From: Chionoecetes opilio
Taxonomy: Eukaryota; Arthropoda; Malacostraca; Decapoda; Majidae
Assembly (NCBI GenBank): GCA_016584305.1
Contig: JACEEZ010002754.1
Location: 117,501-181,500 of the forward strand
Direction of reading: 5' to 3'
Length of the DNA stretch: 64,000 bases
Shown piece after piece: positions 1-12,000 of this stretch. The notes under the pieces were generated by a model, which was given only the letters and a program-made list of their open reading frames with translations, made no database searches and had not been told where the DNA came from. Numbering within the stretch: the stretch's first letter is position 1; each line of letters starts with the position of its first letter. The translations under genes and the position numbers were made by a program.

Positions 1-158
1 AAAAAAAGGAGGAGGAAGTAATCTACCTGAATTTAAAGGGGAATATTCACTACTGATATGGGTGCCTCGTCCCCTTCCCTACCCTCGTCCTTCCCCTCAC
101 CACACACACACACACACACGCACATGGGTCCCTCCTCCTCTCCTCTAGCCTCGCCGCC

Positions 159-208
<50 letters not shown>

Positions 209-417
209 CGATAACTAATATAAACGAAAAAAAATATGGACAGCTTTCATGCAGCAAAAAAGGGCGAATGTAATGCTGTGATAAAAAAATTGATAAATAG
301 AGAAAAAAAGGCTGTTAATGATGACAATAAGTAATTACGAATAGCAAAGATGAGTAAATAAAGCAAGTAACAATAATATCACCATTCGTCATTTTTTATT
401 ACCTCGCCCTTCCCTTC

Positions 418-485
418 ACGCACACATACACACACACACGCACACACACACACACACACACGCACACACACACACACACACACAC
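418..485. repeat. (CA)n microsatellite
   Basis: An almost uninterrupted CA dinucleotide run with a few CG and TA interruptions. Reading frames across it are artefacts. Confidence 0.9.
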
Positions 486-639
486 AAGCCTGTTACCTGG
501 GCATGGTCAGGTGGGATACAAGGGACATTATGATGATTTTGTGACTTGTGACCTGTGTGTGACCTGACCTTTGTGACCCAGATAATGTTTATAAATTTGG
601 AGGCGTTCATAATCCTAATCTCATTCTCTCTTGTCTCAC

Positions 640-1109
640 TGAAGTATTTTCGTAGTTTTTAAGCAAAAGTATTTATATTTTTGTAGTTTTTAAGCTAAGT
701 AGTTATATTTTCGTAGTTTTTAAGCTGAAGTATATATATATTTTCGTAGTTTTTAAGCTGAAGTATATATATTTTCGTAGTTTTTAAGCTGAAGTATATA
801 ATTATTTTCGTAGTTTTTAAGCAAAAGTATATATATATTTTCGTAGTTTTTAAGCTGAAGTATATATATTTTCGTAGTTTTTAAGCTGAAGTATATATAT
901 TTTCGTAGTTTTTAAGCTGAAGTATATATATATTTTCGTAGTTTTTAAGCTAAAGTATTTATATTTCGTAGTTTTTAAGCTAAAGTATATATATATTTTT
1001 CGTAGTTTTTAAGCTGAAGTATATATATTTTCGTAGTTTTTAAGCTGAAGTATATATATTTTTGTAGTTTTTAAGCTGAAGTATATATATTTTCGTAGTT
1101 TTTAAGCTT
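640..1109. repeat. Minisatellite, about 29-31 bp unit
   Basis: About 16 copies of a unit containing TTTTCGTAGTTTTTAAGCTG followed by AAGTATATATA. Units differ mainly in the length of the TA run. Confidence 0.92.
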
Positions 1110-1450
1110 AGATAACGTTATACTGATTCGCTAATTGACCTCAAAAAGATATACGTAGCCTATACATATGATTTCCATTACAAAAATATATAATCTAGTA
1201 TGTACATATTTCTTAGTTTTCTACAAAATATACTTCTACTCCTTAATTGTAGAATGTCAATATACTCTTCTACATCTCCTCGATTAAACAGAGAAGAAGG
1301 AAAAAATCTATAACTTTAATCATAACTGTTTCACATTCGCCCTTCTTTGCTGTATGAAAACTATCCAGATTTTTTTTTGTTTCTATTACTCATCGTTTTC
1401 TTCTATCACACAGACACAAAGACACGTACAAGGACAAAACCTGTAACACA

Positions 1451-1849
1451 CAAGTACAGGTTGAAGTTCCCAAACTCGGCAACCTCGGGACCAGCGCCGA
1501 GCCGAGTAATGGAATTTTCCGACTTTTAGAACGTAGATATATTAAGGGGAAAAAAAGCATGAAAATCACATGAAAAAAATTCCTGGACGTTTGGGAGCCA
1601 TAATACCAATAACAGACCTGTAGAAGTACACAAAATAACAGTGTACACAACTCTACAGTCACAACACCACTGAACAATAACAACAAACAAATCGGCGGGA
1701 GAAACCAAGCGGCCTAGTGTGGTGGCACCTAGCGGCCGACCCGGCAACTACGCGCCGGGTTTTGGGTGTTCTGCCGTGTTTTGGAAAATCCGGAACCATA
1801 GCCGAGTTTTGGGTGTTGCCGAGTCTTGGGAACTTCAACCTGTACTACT
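1451..1849. mobile_element. Foldback/MITE-like element
   Basis: The sequence at 1451-1484 (ACAGGTTGAAGTTCCCAAAC, then CTCGGCAAC) returns in reverse complement at 1815-1848. Further inner segments (GCCGAGTAATGG, GGAAAATCCGG) also pair. No coding potential is seen. Confidence 0.6.
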
Positions 1850-2149
1850 ACTACTGTACAAAGATTCAAACTACTTTACCACATGCCACTCCTACAAATT
1901 ACACAAAACAATAACAATAATCACAATTCTATCCCAAACAGCACATACCCAGCTCTACGGAGGATCCACTACCACATAATACAATGGAACTAACCAAGCA
2001 GTAACATGTCAACAGGGCACTACTTAACCTCCCCCTTGACCAAGACTGCCCCTTCAGGAATCCCCTTCAGAATATCTCAACAGCAAGAAAGAGTAAAAGA
2101 GAAGAAAGAAGATAAGAAGAAGGAAGTAAGAAATAAGAAGACCCCCCAT

Positions 2150-2214
2150 GACAACACACACACACACACATACACACACATACACACACGCACACACACA
2201 CACACACATACAAA
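2150..2214. repeat. (CA)n microsatellite
   Basis: A CA/TA/CG dinucleotide run just downstream of the prolyl 3-hydroxylase stop codon, probably inside or next to its 3' untranslated region. I could not identify a convincing polyadenylation signal for the long transcript here. Confidence 0.85.
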
Positions 2215-2268
2215 AAATACATAACAAAGCTAAGAAGGAGCCATGCCACCATTCCCACCTGACAATCA

Positions 2269-2463
2269 TCACAGTTCATCCTTGTTCAGTTTCTTGAGGA
2301 AGAGCGTGGCCATGGTCCTCTCCACCTCACTGTGGCGCCGGTCCTGCGTGAACCACAGCCCCACCGCACACCGCGTCCCCTCCACCACCGGCAGCACGCC
2401 GTGGGGGTTCTCCGGCCCGGACGAGAAGCCCACCAGCCTCCCGCACCTCGGCTCCACCTTCAA
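2269..2463 (-). CDS. P3H1: P3H coding exon 13 (last)
   Basis: Encodes residues 564-627 plus TGA. It holds the distal iron-ligand histidine in NPHGV, the 2-oxoglutarate arginine in RCAVGLWF, and the terminal KDEL. The acceptor is TTGGCACAG before TTGAAGGTG. Confidence 0.95.
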   Translation of the reverse strand: MKVEPRCGRLVGFSSGPENPHGVLPVVEGTRCAVGLWFTQDRRHSEVERTMATLFLKKLNKDEL

Positions 2464-5400
2464 CTGTGCCAAGCAGGGAATAAGCCTGATTTCTTTGTAT
2501 GTCTTTATGACTCTTATCAATTCAATCCATGCTATCTATCTAAATATGTCATGATTTAGATTGAGGTATTTGGGATGAATATACACTGAATTATCTATGG
2601 TTGCATGGTGAAATATTGGTGCTACTTTAGTATGCGTTCTACCGCAGTATCGCAGTCTACAGTGGTGTGGGGTGTGATCTACCCTTACACTGGTCCACAG
2701 GACCACAGGTCCCCTACCCCTGCATCTGAAGGCAGTAGTTACTGGTCCACAGGTCATAGGTCAGGGATAGCAACACAGGTCAGGTCAACCATGGACGCCG
2801 AATCGATGGGCCTTGGGTATTTGGCCTCAAGCAAGGCTCTGATTGCCGTTATTTTCATGTGGAACGGCGTGACAGAAATACTCTGATTCCCATCATTCAG
2901 CGGGAATGTGAAGCCGGTTCAGTGATTCACTCTGATGAATGGCCTGCATATGGAAACTTAAATAATCTGTGTTATCGCCATAGTACAGTGAATCACCAAG
3001 AAAATTACGTGGATCCAGTAACAGGAGCAAACACTCAAGGCATAGAACGATCGTGGTTGGATGCCTAAACACGTATTTTAAAGATCATGAGAGGTGTTAG
3101 CAAGGAACTGTTTCAGTCACACCTTAATCATTTTTGCTGGAAAGTGCTCAGAAAAGATGAACCTGATTTGTTTATAGCATTTTTTAATGATATTCGTAAT
3201 GTATACCGCTAATTGTTTATGCGAGGTAAGCGCGGTAGGTTAGCGTGGTAGCGCGGTAGACCTCATACTAAAGTAGAAGCAGCCGGTAGACCGCATACTA
3301 AGGTAGAAACAGAACGGTAGAATGCATACTAAAGTAGCACCGAAATAATTTTTTTTCTTTTTCTGATCATCTGTTTCTCTCTCCAAGTTTTCCTGATCAT
3401 GGTGACAATGCATTGATTGATTATTCAATCCTATGTTATACTTTTTTGCATTTTACAAACTTTTCCCACAAATTCAGGATGGTAACCAACTACAAAAGAA
3501 TTGTACCTGCTATTTTCTGAGAGGCAGGAACTATTGAGACATGAATTTCAGAACCTTCATGTTTTAGAAGATAATGTTATTGATATTATCGCACCTTAGT
3601 ATCTGCTTATTTAATTCAACTGTGATCCATCTGTCACTCTAACCTCTCCCTGCTCTTTTATCTTCAAACTCACAGTCCAACAGCAACATTCACCCAATCT
3701 TTCAGATCATTATCTTGAGGAGTACATATATAAAAGAAGGATATTTGGAAAGTAAATGACCTTAAGAATTGTGGACTGCTTCCCTCCGCTATTCCCTTAT
3801 GCATCTCTAGTTCTGTACACACTATTAACCCCTGGAGACCCAGAGCGTAATTTTCATTGTAATTTGGGTACCATTAGACAATTTTTTGTGAATATAAGCA
3901 ATATTTTATAGATATGACCTGTTTAGTATCCTTGTCCACTAACTAATTTGGTATATTTAGTTATTTTTCCTAATTTTATGGCTGACAACAGACCATTTTT
4001 TATATAGCAAAGGAAAGATCTGGGTCTGAGAGGGTTAACCATGGGAGACTGTGAGTCTTTCAAGTCTCACGCCACTGATGACACTCATACATTCTATTCA
4101 CAATTTCTCAGGTTGCAAGACTTTGGTCATTGGTATTATGCAGCCCAGGGAACCACTGACCTCATGGGTGAGCCCCGACCTGTCCCTGGTGAAGATGAGT
4201 TCCCCACCCTCAAAGTCTTCATTGAGGTACAATATGGCACTGACAGGAGACACAAAGACTTCATGTCAAACCAAGGACGATAGATCAGAATGATATTACA
4301 CTTACATCTGATTTTAGTACATAGTAGAAGCAAAGGTTATATTCTTTTGGCTACTGTCTTACTAAGTATGTACATCATCTTTGTGGAAATCATGGTCATT
4401 CAAGATACAGTAAAAAAAATAGTACACTTCAAGAAGGAAATCAAGCTAACATTGAAAGAAACTCTGTTAACATACAGTAAATAAAACTTCCATGGAAATG
4501 GACTACAGAGGCCTTATCCGCCCATGTATGGAGTATGCCTCACTTGTTTGGGGGGATCCACTCATACAGCTCTCCCAAACAGGGTTGAGTCAAAAGCTTT
4601 TCGTCTCATCAACTCCCCTCCTCTGACTGACTGTCTTCAATCTTTAAATCACCGCCGCAATGTTGCTTCTCTTGCTCTCTTCTACCGTTATTTTCATGCT
4701 CACTGCTCTTCTGAACTTGCTAGCTGCATGCCTCGCCCCCTCCCGTGGCCTCGCTGCAAAGACTTTCTACTCATTCTCATCCCTATTCGTCCATCTTCCT
4801 AATGCAAGAGTTAATCAGTATCTTTACTCTTTCATCCCTTTCACTGGTAAACTCTGGAACTCTCTTCCTGTTTCTATTTTTCCACTTTCCTATGACTTAA
4901 ATCTTTTCAAGAAAAGAGTGACAAGACACCTCCCGAACTAAATTGGCTCACCCCTCTTTTCTTTATTTTCTTACTGTCTTCTTTATAGGGACTGGCAACT
5001 AAGTGGGCTTTGTGTTACCTCTTTTTGTTGTGCCCTTGGCCAGTCCTTTGTGATGTAAAAAAAAAACGAAAAAAAACAACAACCAACCATCACCATTGCA
5101 CGATGGTCTTCCACTCCCCTGTGTCCCCGACTGCCCTCACTTCCCCTTGCTTCCCTCACTCACCTGTAGTCCCTGTAGGTGTAGGCAGGGGGCACGCGCA
5201 GGCACTCCCCTGAGTCCTGCAGGATGCAGTTGTCCACGTGCACCTGGTGGACTCAGGTCTGAGGCAGAGCGGTTGTGATTCATTTCTGGTGACGGGAGGA
5301 AGGGAAGCAACGGTCACCCTTGGGGAGGGAGGGGATGGCCTGCTGATGCCAGTGACTGCATGTGAATCATTATGCACCACAAGTTGCTTATGTGAAGGAA

Positions 5401-8392
5401 TAAAATGTTCTTTTTTCACGCCTAAGGCCTTCCCCCAAACGTGTGGGGAGGCTAACAACCTAGCACAGCTCGTCCACAAAAACACATTCTAAATACATAG
5501 CCTAAACATACCAGATGATCCGTATCATTATTTTTTTTTTTAACTAAACTTCAAATTATAAATTTGAATAGAACTATTTCAATATAGCTGTGCAAGGACA
5601 AACTATAGGCCATAATGTGGAAAAAAGCTTTGGCAGATTTTCACCATGATATAAAGAACAAGATGCTTCACATAGTGAAATACTTGAAATACCTATTCAA
5701 ACTACGTCATTTACATATCATTACATATCAACAAACTTAAATATATGGAGAGCAAACTATATTATACAAAAAGCCCATGGCATGAAAAAAGTGCTTAGAC
5801 TTATACGTATAATGTATATACAATGTGGTGATGATACTGACAAAACTAAATATAACACTTATATAGACACAATACTTTCAACAATAATGATAATTAGTAG
5901 CATAATAAACTAGCATTTTACCATTGCATCACATCATATTTTATCTATTTTATCATTGTAATAAAATAAAAGATAATAAAGATAATAAAAAAGCAAGACA
6001 ACCACCATAACGAGGCGCTCCACCCGGCAGCGAGCGGCTCACCTGGCCTTGCCGTGCGACACACCAGGTGGGTGTAGGCAAAGTACAGCTGGCGGGGCAG
6101 GTGGAAGTGCCGCTCCACATAGTCCCGGCACCGATCCGTCACTCTCAGGATGAGCTCGAGGGCAGCCTTGTCGATGAGACCCGCGTGAATCATCTGTCCC
6201 GGGAGGAAGGTGGCTGTCTCAGTGACCCTTGTGGCACGGCAGAGTTAGTGTGGAGTCATTAGGGAGTTTTAACCCCTTGAGACACAGAACGTAATTTCCA
6301 TTGTAATTAAGCTACCATTAGACAATTTTTAGTGAATATAAGAAATATTTTATAGCTATGACCTGTTTAGTATCCTTGTCCACTAACTAATTTGGCATAT
6401 TTAGTTAAGTTTTTGTAATTTTATGGCTAACAGCAGACATTTTTATAGGAAAGGAAAGATATGGGCGTGAAGGGGTTAAAGGGAGGCTAGATAATTTCAT
6501 GGATGGGGATGAAAGGTGGATGTAGGTAGTGTTAAGTAACAGGAACTACCTCGTGTAGGTCTCGCGGCCTCTTGTAGCTTCCTTATTTTCTTATGTTCTT
6601 ATGTTCTTTCTTATGGCAAACATTGATCCTTTGTTACTTTGATTGGCTGGGTGAAAATGTTCTATGTTTAGGGGATGCTGTTTGTCTTGCAGAGTGTTTG
6701 ATAATGAAGGTCATAATGCCTAACCTGACCCTTAAGGACATACTACCGTAGATAACAGTGAAGTCGCCACCTGCAGTGATGTCGCCAGGCGCCAAATATT
6801 ACGAATTTTAGCATCACTACTGATTTTTATGTGCCACTGAAGATGTTACACAGTAGTTTATATCATGACTGTATAATCTACCCTGTTTCAGCGTTGTTTT
6901 ATGCTTTGTATCTGCAAATATAACTGTTGCGCATTTTGCTTCTCACGTTTTTCTTCGCGCGATGACAGACCGTAGCTGATCACCTTTCGGGCGACAGGAC
7001 ACAAAACTTGCCAGATCTTTCAAACTTGAATAGAATTTGTTTTCACGTTGGCAGAGGAATTTTTATATATCCAAGCATCTTCCGCAGCTAATATATATAG
7101 AGACTTGTTTTACTTTACCTCTAATTTCCCTGAATTCCCCAGAGTGGCGACTCAACTGTTGGGTTAAAATACTAGCTGGCGACTTTACTGTAGTAGGTAT
7201 AGCAAGGTCGCCATTCGGTTTTATTTTTGTAATTTGTTCATTTATAGCCCTAATATGACACAGATGAAGACACAAAATGACACAGACTTTCCAGATAGCC
7301 CCTTCTAACTTTCCTGAAATCATGGATGTACAAATGTAACTATTAACGCCACCACACGTCTGTAAATAACAAAGAAACGTAGAACTGGCGACTTCACTGT
7401 TATCTACGGTACATGGCTGATATAATGATGAGAATCCAGTAGTAAATTTAGATACATTTCCTACTTGTACTGTACTCGGACCTCCTTGTCTATAGGCTCT
7501 TAACATTAGCTTTAGGGTTTCATAAATAGTGCTCTGGCCTTATGTAAGAAGGTTTACCCTGTGGGCAAGATAACCAACGCATCGTACTCACAATAACTTC
7601 CGCTATTACCACACACCCCCACATATCCCATCAAAAGCTGTATGCAACACACAGGACAGGAGGACAAGAAAACACATGACAGACTCCTGCACACACCCTC
7701 ACGTCGCCACAAATACTATACTATAACTCAAAAAATCATTCTTCATTCTATCTATCTCTCTCTTAATGACTCTCCTGCTCTCCCTATACTTTATAATCTA
7801 TGGTAAGCTGTTATGCATTTGACACAGAGATAGTGGTGAGGTAGCTGAGAATGAGCAGTGAAAACATAGTGATAATTATATGCTCAACTCATAGCTCCGA
7901 TGTCCCATGCTTCATTCTCCCACAATCTATGGTGATGAGTAGGTGTACTGGCCAAGCATCTTACAGTATTTTTTAAAGTGGTGAATCGTCTGATATATGG
8001 TCGTCATGCAAAATGGCGTCTTATACTGATAATAGGAACTAAATAAACTACAAGATATGAAGAACTTATACCCTCTCGGACAAATACAATTTTCCACGTT
8101 AAGCAATGGGGCAGGATTTGGCTCTGTTAACAATAACAAGACTATACATGCAGACAGAGGGACTTCCGTGCACTCACCAGTCCAGCCCTGCCCAGCGTGA
8201 TCCCCTGGAAGGTCTCTGAGGGGGTGTGGGGGGAAAAGTCACCCTTATAGCCGTCCCCTTCAACAGCCGCCAACTGCAGGGAGGACACAGGGTCAGGCAC
8301 AAAAACTGACAAAACAACAAATGAGTACAGTAAAAGCCTTATAACTCGGCACTGTATAACTCGGAATTTGATATAACTCGGCATGGCAAAGA

Positions 8393-8435
<43 letters not shown>

Positions 8436-8473
8436 GTTCATTGGTAAGTGTAGTTTTTATGCTTTTACAGTAC

Positions 8474-8521
<48 letters not shown>

Positions 8522-8989
8522 CCCATATCAGAGGACATTGCATAACTCGGCACATTGAATACCTCGGCAACGACCAGAGCCCCTATCGTACCGAGTTATA
8601 AGGCTTTTACTGTATGACCACTTAATTCCCTTCATAAGATAATGTAGCAAGGCAAAATCACCACATAGCCCAACCTAAATAGTCTTTACGAGTACGAGTT
8701 ACTTTTAAATGTTCAAATAATTAACTAGTTACTATAATAATGATAATAATAACAACACTTTCGTACTATCAAGGGAAAATAATAAAAAGTAATACTATAC
8801 AGGAAAACCTCTCGTCTTCGGACCCTCGTTATTCGGACTTTGACATTATTCGGACCTGCTCCTCCTTTTTTTTTTTTTTTTTTTTTGGGGGGGTCGATAT
8901 TTCCTAGCTATATTATACACACCTAATTTTTTTTTTTTTTTTTTTTTTTTTTAGGGGGTCGAAATTTCCTAGCTATATTATACACACCT

Positions 8990-9023
<34 letters not shown>

Positions 9024-9059
9024 GGGTCGAAATTTCCTAGCTATATATAATACACACCT

Positions 9060-9090
<31 letters not shown>

Positions 9091-12000
9091 GGGGTCGAAA
9101 TTTCCTAGCTATATTATACACCTAATTTTTTTTTCTTTTTTTTTTCACATATCCCCCATATATAATCCACCCCCCCCATTATTCGGATCCTTGCATTACT
9201 CGGACCACTCCTTGGCCCAATTAGTCCGAATATGAGAGGTTTTACTGTCAGCTATTGTTTTGCTCTATGCAGCTTTAGAGTTAGATAGATTGCTGCACAG
9301 AGTAAAACAATAGCTGCTGTTTATAAGTTCATAGGTTTAATTTTGTTATCTTCTTTGCTTAGTATTAGAGTGCAGTTTTTATTATCATTATTATTGTTAC
9401 TTATTAAATGTTGAAATGTAAAACTCATAGTACTCTAATCTATACTCACCCTTGTTAGCTCTGTCAGCACTAAACACTCCAGGGTGGAGGCGAGGCCGTC
9501 AGCCACCACCCTGTCCACGCCCTCCTCTGCCTTCCTCGCTGCCTTCACCACCCTGATCCCCAGCCCGGACAGCCGCTTCAGCTGACCCACCACCCGACCA
9601 CGGAATTGAGAGCTTCTTTGGAAATTCCTTTTTTTTGAGGCTGGAATGATATGTATTTCCTTTAAATGTTTATAAAGGCAAGTTCAATTCAAAACATACA
9701 TACATTGTACAACATTCCGTCTCTTGCCGCTTCATGTAATAATTCAGTCTCTCATAAAACAGTTGGGAATAAGTGTAGTTATTGTGTTTGGATATGGATA
9801 CCTCTAGATCTTCCTCACGGGCTTATGACATCAAGAAACACACAGCTCATTACCTGTCTTTAGATTCTAGTCGATTTGTTACTTCTTTCTGACCTCTACT
9901 TAGCCATGTTGTTTTATAAGCTGTTTATCCACACATTTCTAGTGGTAGCTGGACTTGTAAGACAGCAAAACTTAAGTCCTGCTGGCCTCAAGGAGTGGCC
10001 AGGCCTAATCAGAAGGCCTGCTGGTTCCCAGAGCTGGGCAGTATTTAAATACATTTGTATTTAAATACATTTGTGTATTTACTAAAATGTATTTATAAAT
10101 ACATTGGTTGTCATGTATTTAAATACAGTATTTAAATACTTTTATGAGTATTTAAATACATTGTATTTGAATACTCATAATATAAAAATGTAAATACTTT
10201 TTATCAGTTAATTTGGCCATAAACCCGCCCACTATCTGGCAACCCTTACGTTACAGTGAACCAGGGTTTCCACTTTCAAGGAAATTTCCTTTTTTTTAGG
10301 AAATTTTTAAGGAAACCCAAAATCCTAGGAAATCCATTTTTTTTCGGACATGTTAAAATTTGTGTGTATTTAAAATGTATTTACATATATATTTAAATAC
10401 AATTGATGTATTTAGTATTTAAATACATTCCATTATTAGTATTAGATTAATACATTTCTCCCATGTTTAGTATTTAGTATTTAAATACATTCAATGTATT
10501 TAGTGCCCAGCTCTGATGGTTCCATTGCAATAAGCCAATGCATGTTGTTATGTGCCAATGATTATCTCACTATACGTACTCTATTTTTTTTAACGAGGTG
10601 AAAAATCCTGACCCCTTGCTGCTTACTGACTAATATTTGATGCCAGAAGAAAATAGTACGGTTCTTCTAGATTTCAGCAATATTTATCATAGTTAACCCT
10701 ATTATCTGGTAAACAAGGCATAATTTTGAAGCATGAGACCTTAAGATAGAATGGAATTTTGCCTCATTAAAAAAAATACTATAGCCGTTGCCTTGAACCA
10801 TTAAGGCTTCTCTTTGCCACTTGATGAAAATATAAAAAAATACGACATGACCTCATCAATACTTGCCCCATCTTAAATGTCCTCTTGTCATACACAGAGG
10901 CACTTACTGACGGCCACTTTAGATAATGATAACAAATGATAACAAAGTGCAGAAATAAGTTTAAAATTGCTAAGAAACTCTATTGAAACAAGAGAGAGAA
11001 TGAGTGACAATGCTATTAAATCCTCCTACTGTGTAATCATCATAAAAATTAAGATATACAAATAATAGTTTTAGTGTCGTCAAACCTTCACAAAAATCAA
11101 TCTTAATACAATGCTAAGGACAAATAAGTCAATCAGAAGTTTAGTGTATGAGTAATCTACATGGAGCTATTATTTCCACAACAGCCATACAGTGCCAATG
11201 CTGCAAACATCAACTTCCTCCTTCCAGTACATTATTAGCACTATACTCACTGCAGGTTACCTAAGTTGGCAAAAATGTGGCCCCTTCACTTCCCCCTTCC
11301 GAACGCACGAGATTGGCTGAGGTGTTGGGAGAGAATGGCTGAGGTGTTGGGAGAGAATGGCTGAGGTGTTGGGAGAGATTGGCTGAGGTGTTGGGAGAGA
11401 ATGGCTGAGGTGTTGGGAGAGAATGGCTGAGGTGTTGGGAGAGAATGGCTGAGGTGTTGGGAGAGAATGGCTGAGGTGTTGGGAGAGAATGGCTGAGGTG
11501 TTGGGAGAGAATGGCTGAGGTGTTGGGAGAGATTGGCTGAGGTGTTGGGAGAGATTGGCTGAGGTGTTGGGAGAGAATGGCTGAGGTGTTGGGAGAGATT
11601 GGCTGAGGTGTTGGGAGAGAATGGCTGAGGTGTTGGGAGAGATTGGCTGAGGTGTTGGGAGAGAATGGCTGAGGTGTTGGGAGAGAATGGCTGAGGTGTT
11701 GGGAGAGAATGGCTGAGGTGTTGGGAGAGAATGGCTGAGGTGTTGGGAGAGAATGGCTGAGGTGTTGGGAGAGAATGGCTGAGGTGTTGGGAGAGAATGG
11801 CTGAGGTGTTGGGAGAGATTGGCTGAGGTGTTGGGAGAGATTGGCTGAGGTGTTGGGAGAGAATGGCTGAGGTGTTGGGAGAGATTGGCTGAGGTGTTGG
11901 GAGAGAATGGCTGAGGTGTTGGGAGAGAATGGCTGAGGTGTTGGGAGAGAATGGCTGAGGTGTTGGGAGAGATTGGCTGAGGTGTTGGGAGAGATGGCTG

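Larger units (their letters stand above)
223..1378. mobile_element. Inverted-repeat element enclosing a minisatellite
   Basis: About 48 bases at 225-272 reappear in reverse complement at 1330-1376; both arms read like GCAAARAAGGGCGAATGT with an A-rich outer side, about 85% alike. The interior is mostly the tandem array at 640-1109 plus a (CA)n tract. No open reading frame or clear target duplication is seen, so this is called a non-autonomous inverted-repeat element of unknown superfamily. Confidence 0.5.

Noticed and set aside
5164..5243. Acceptor CCACCAG for P3H exon 11
   Set aside because: It would shift the frame relative to exon 10; the acceptor 8 bases upstream restores HQVHVDNC in frame.
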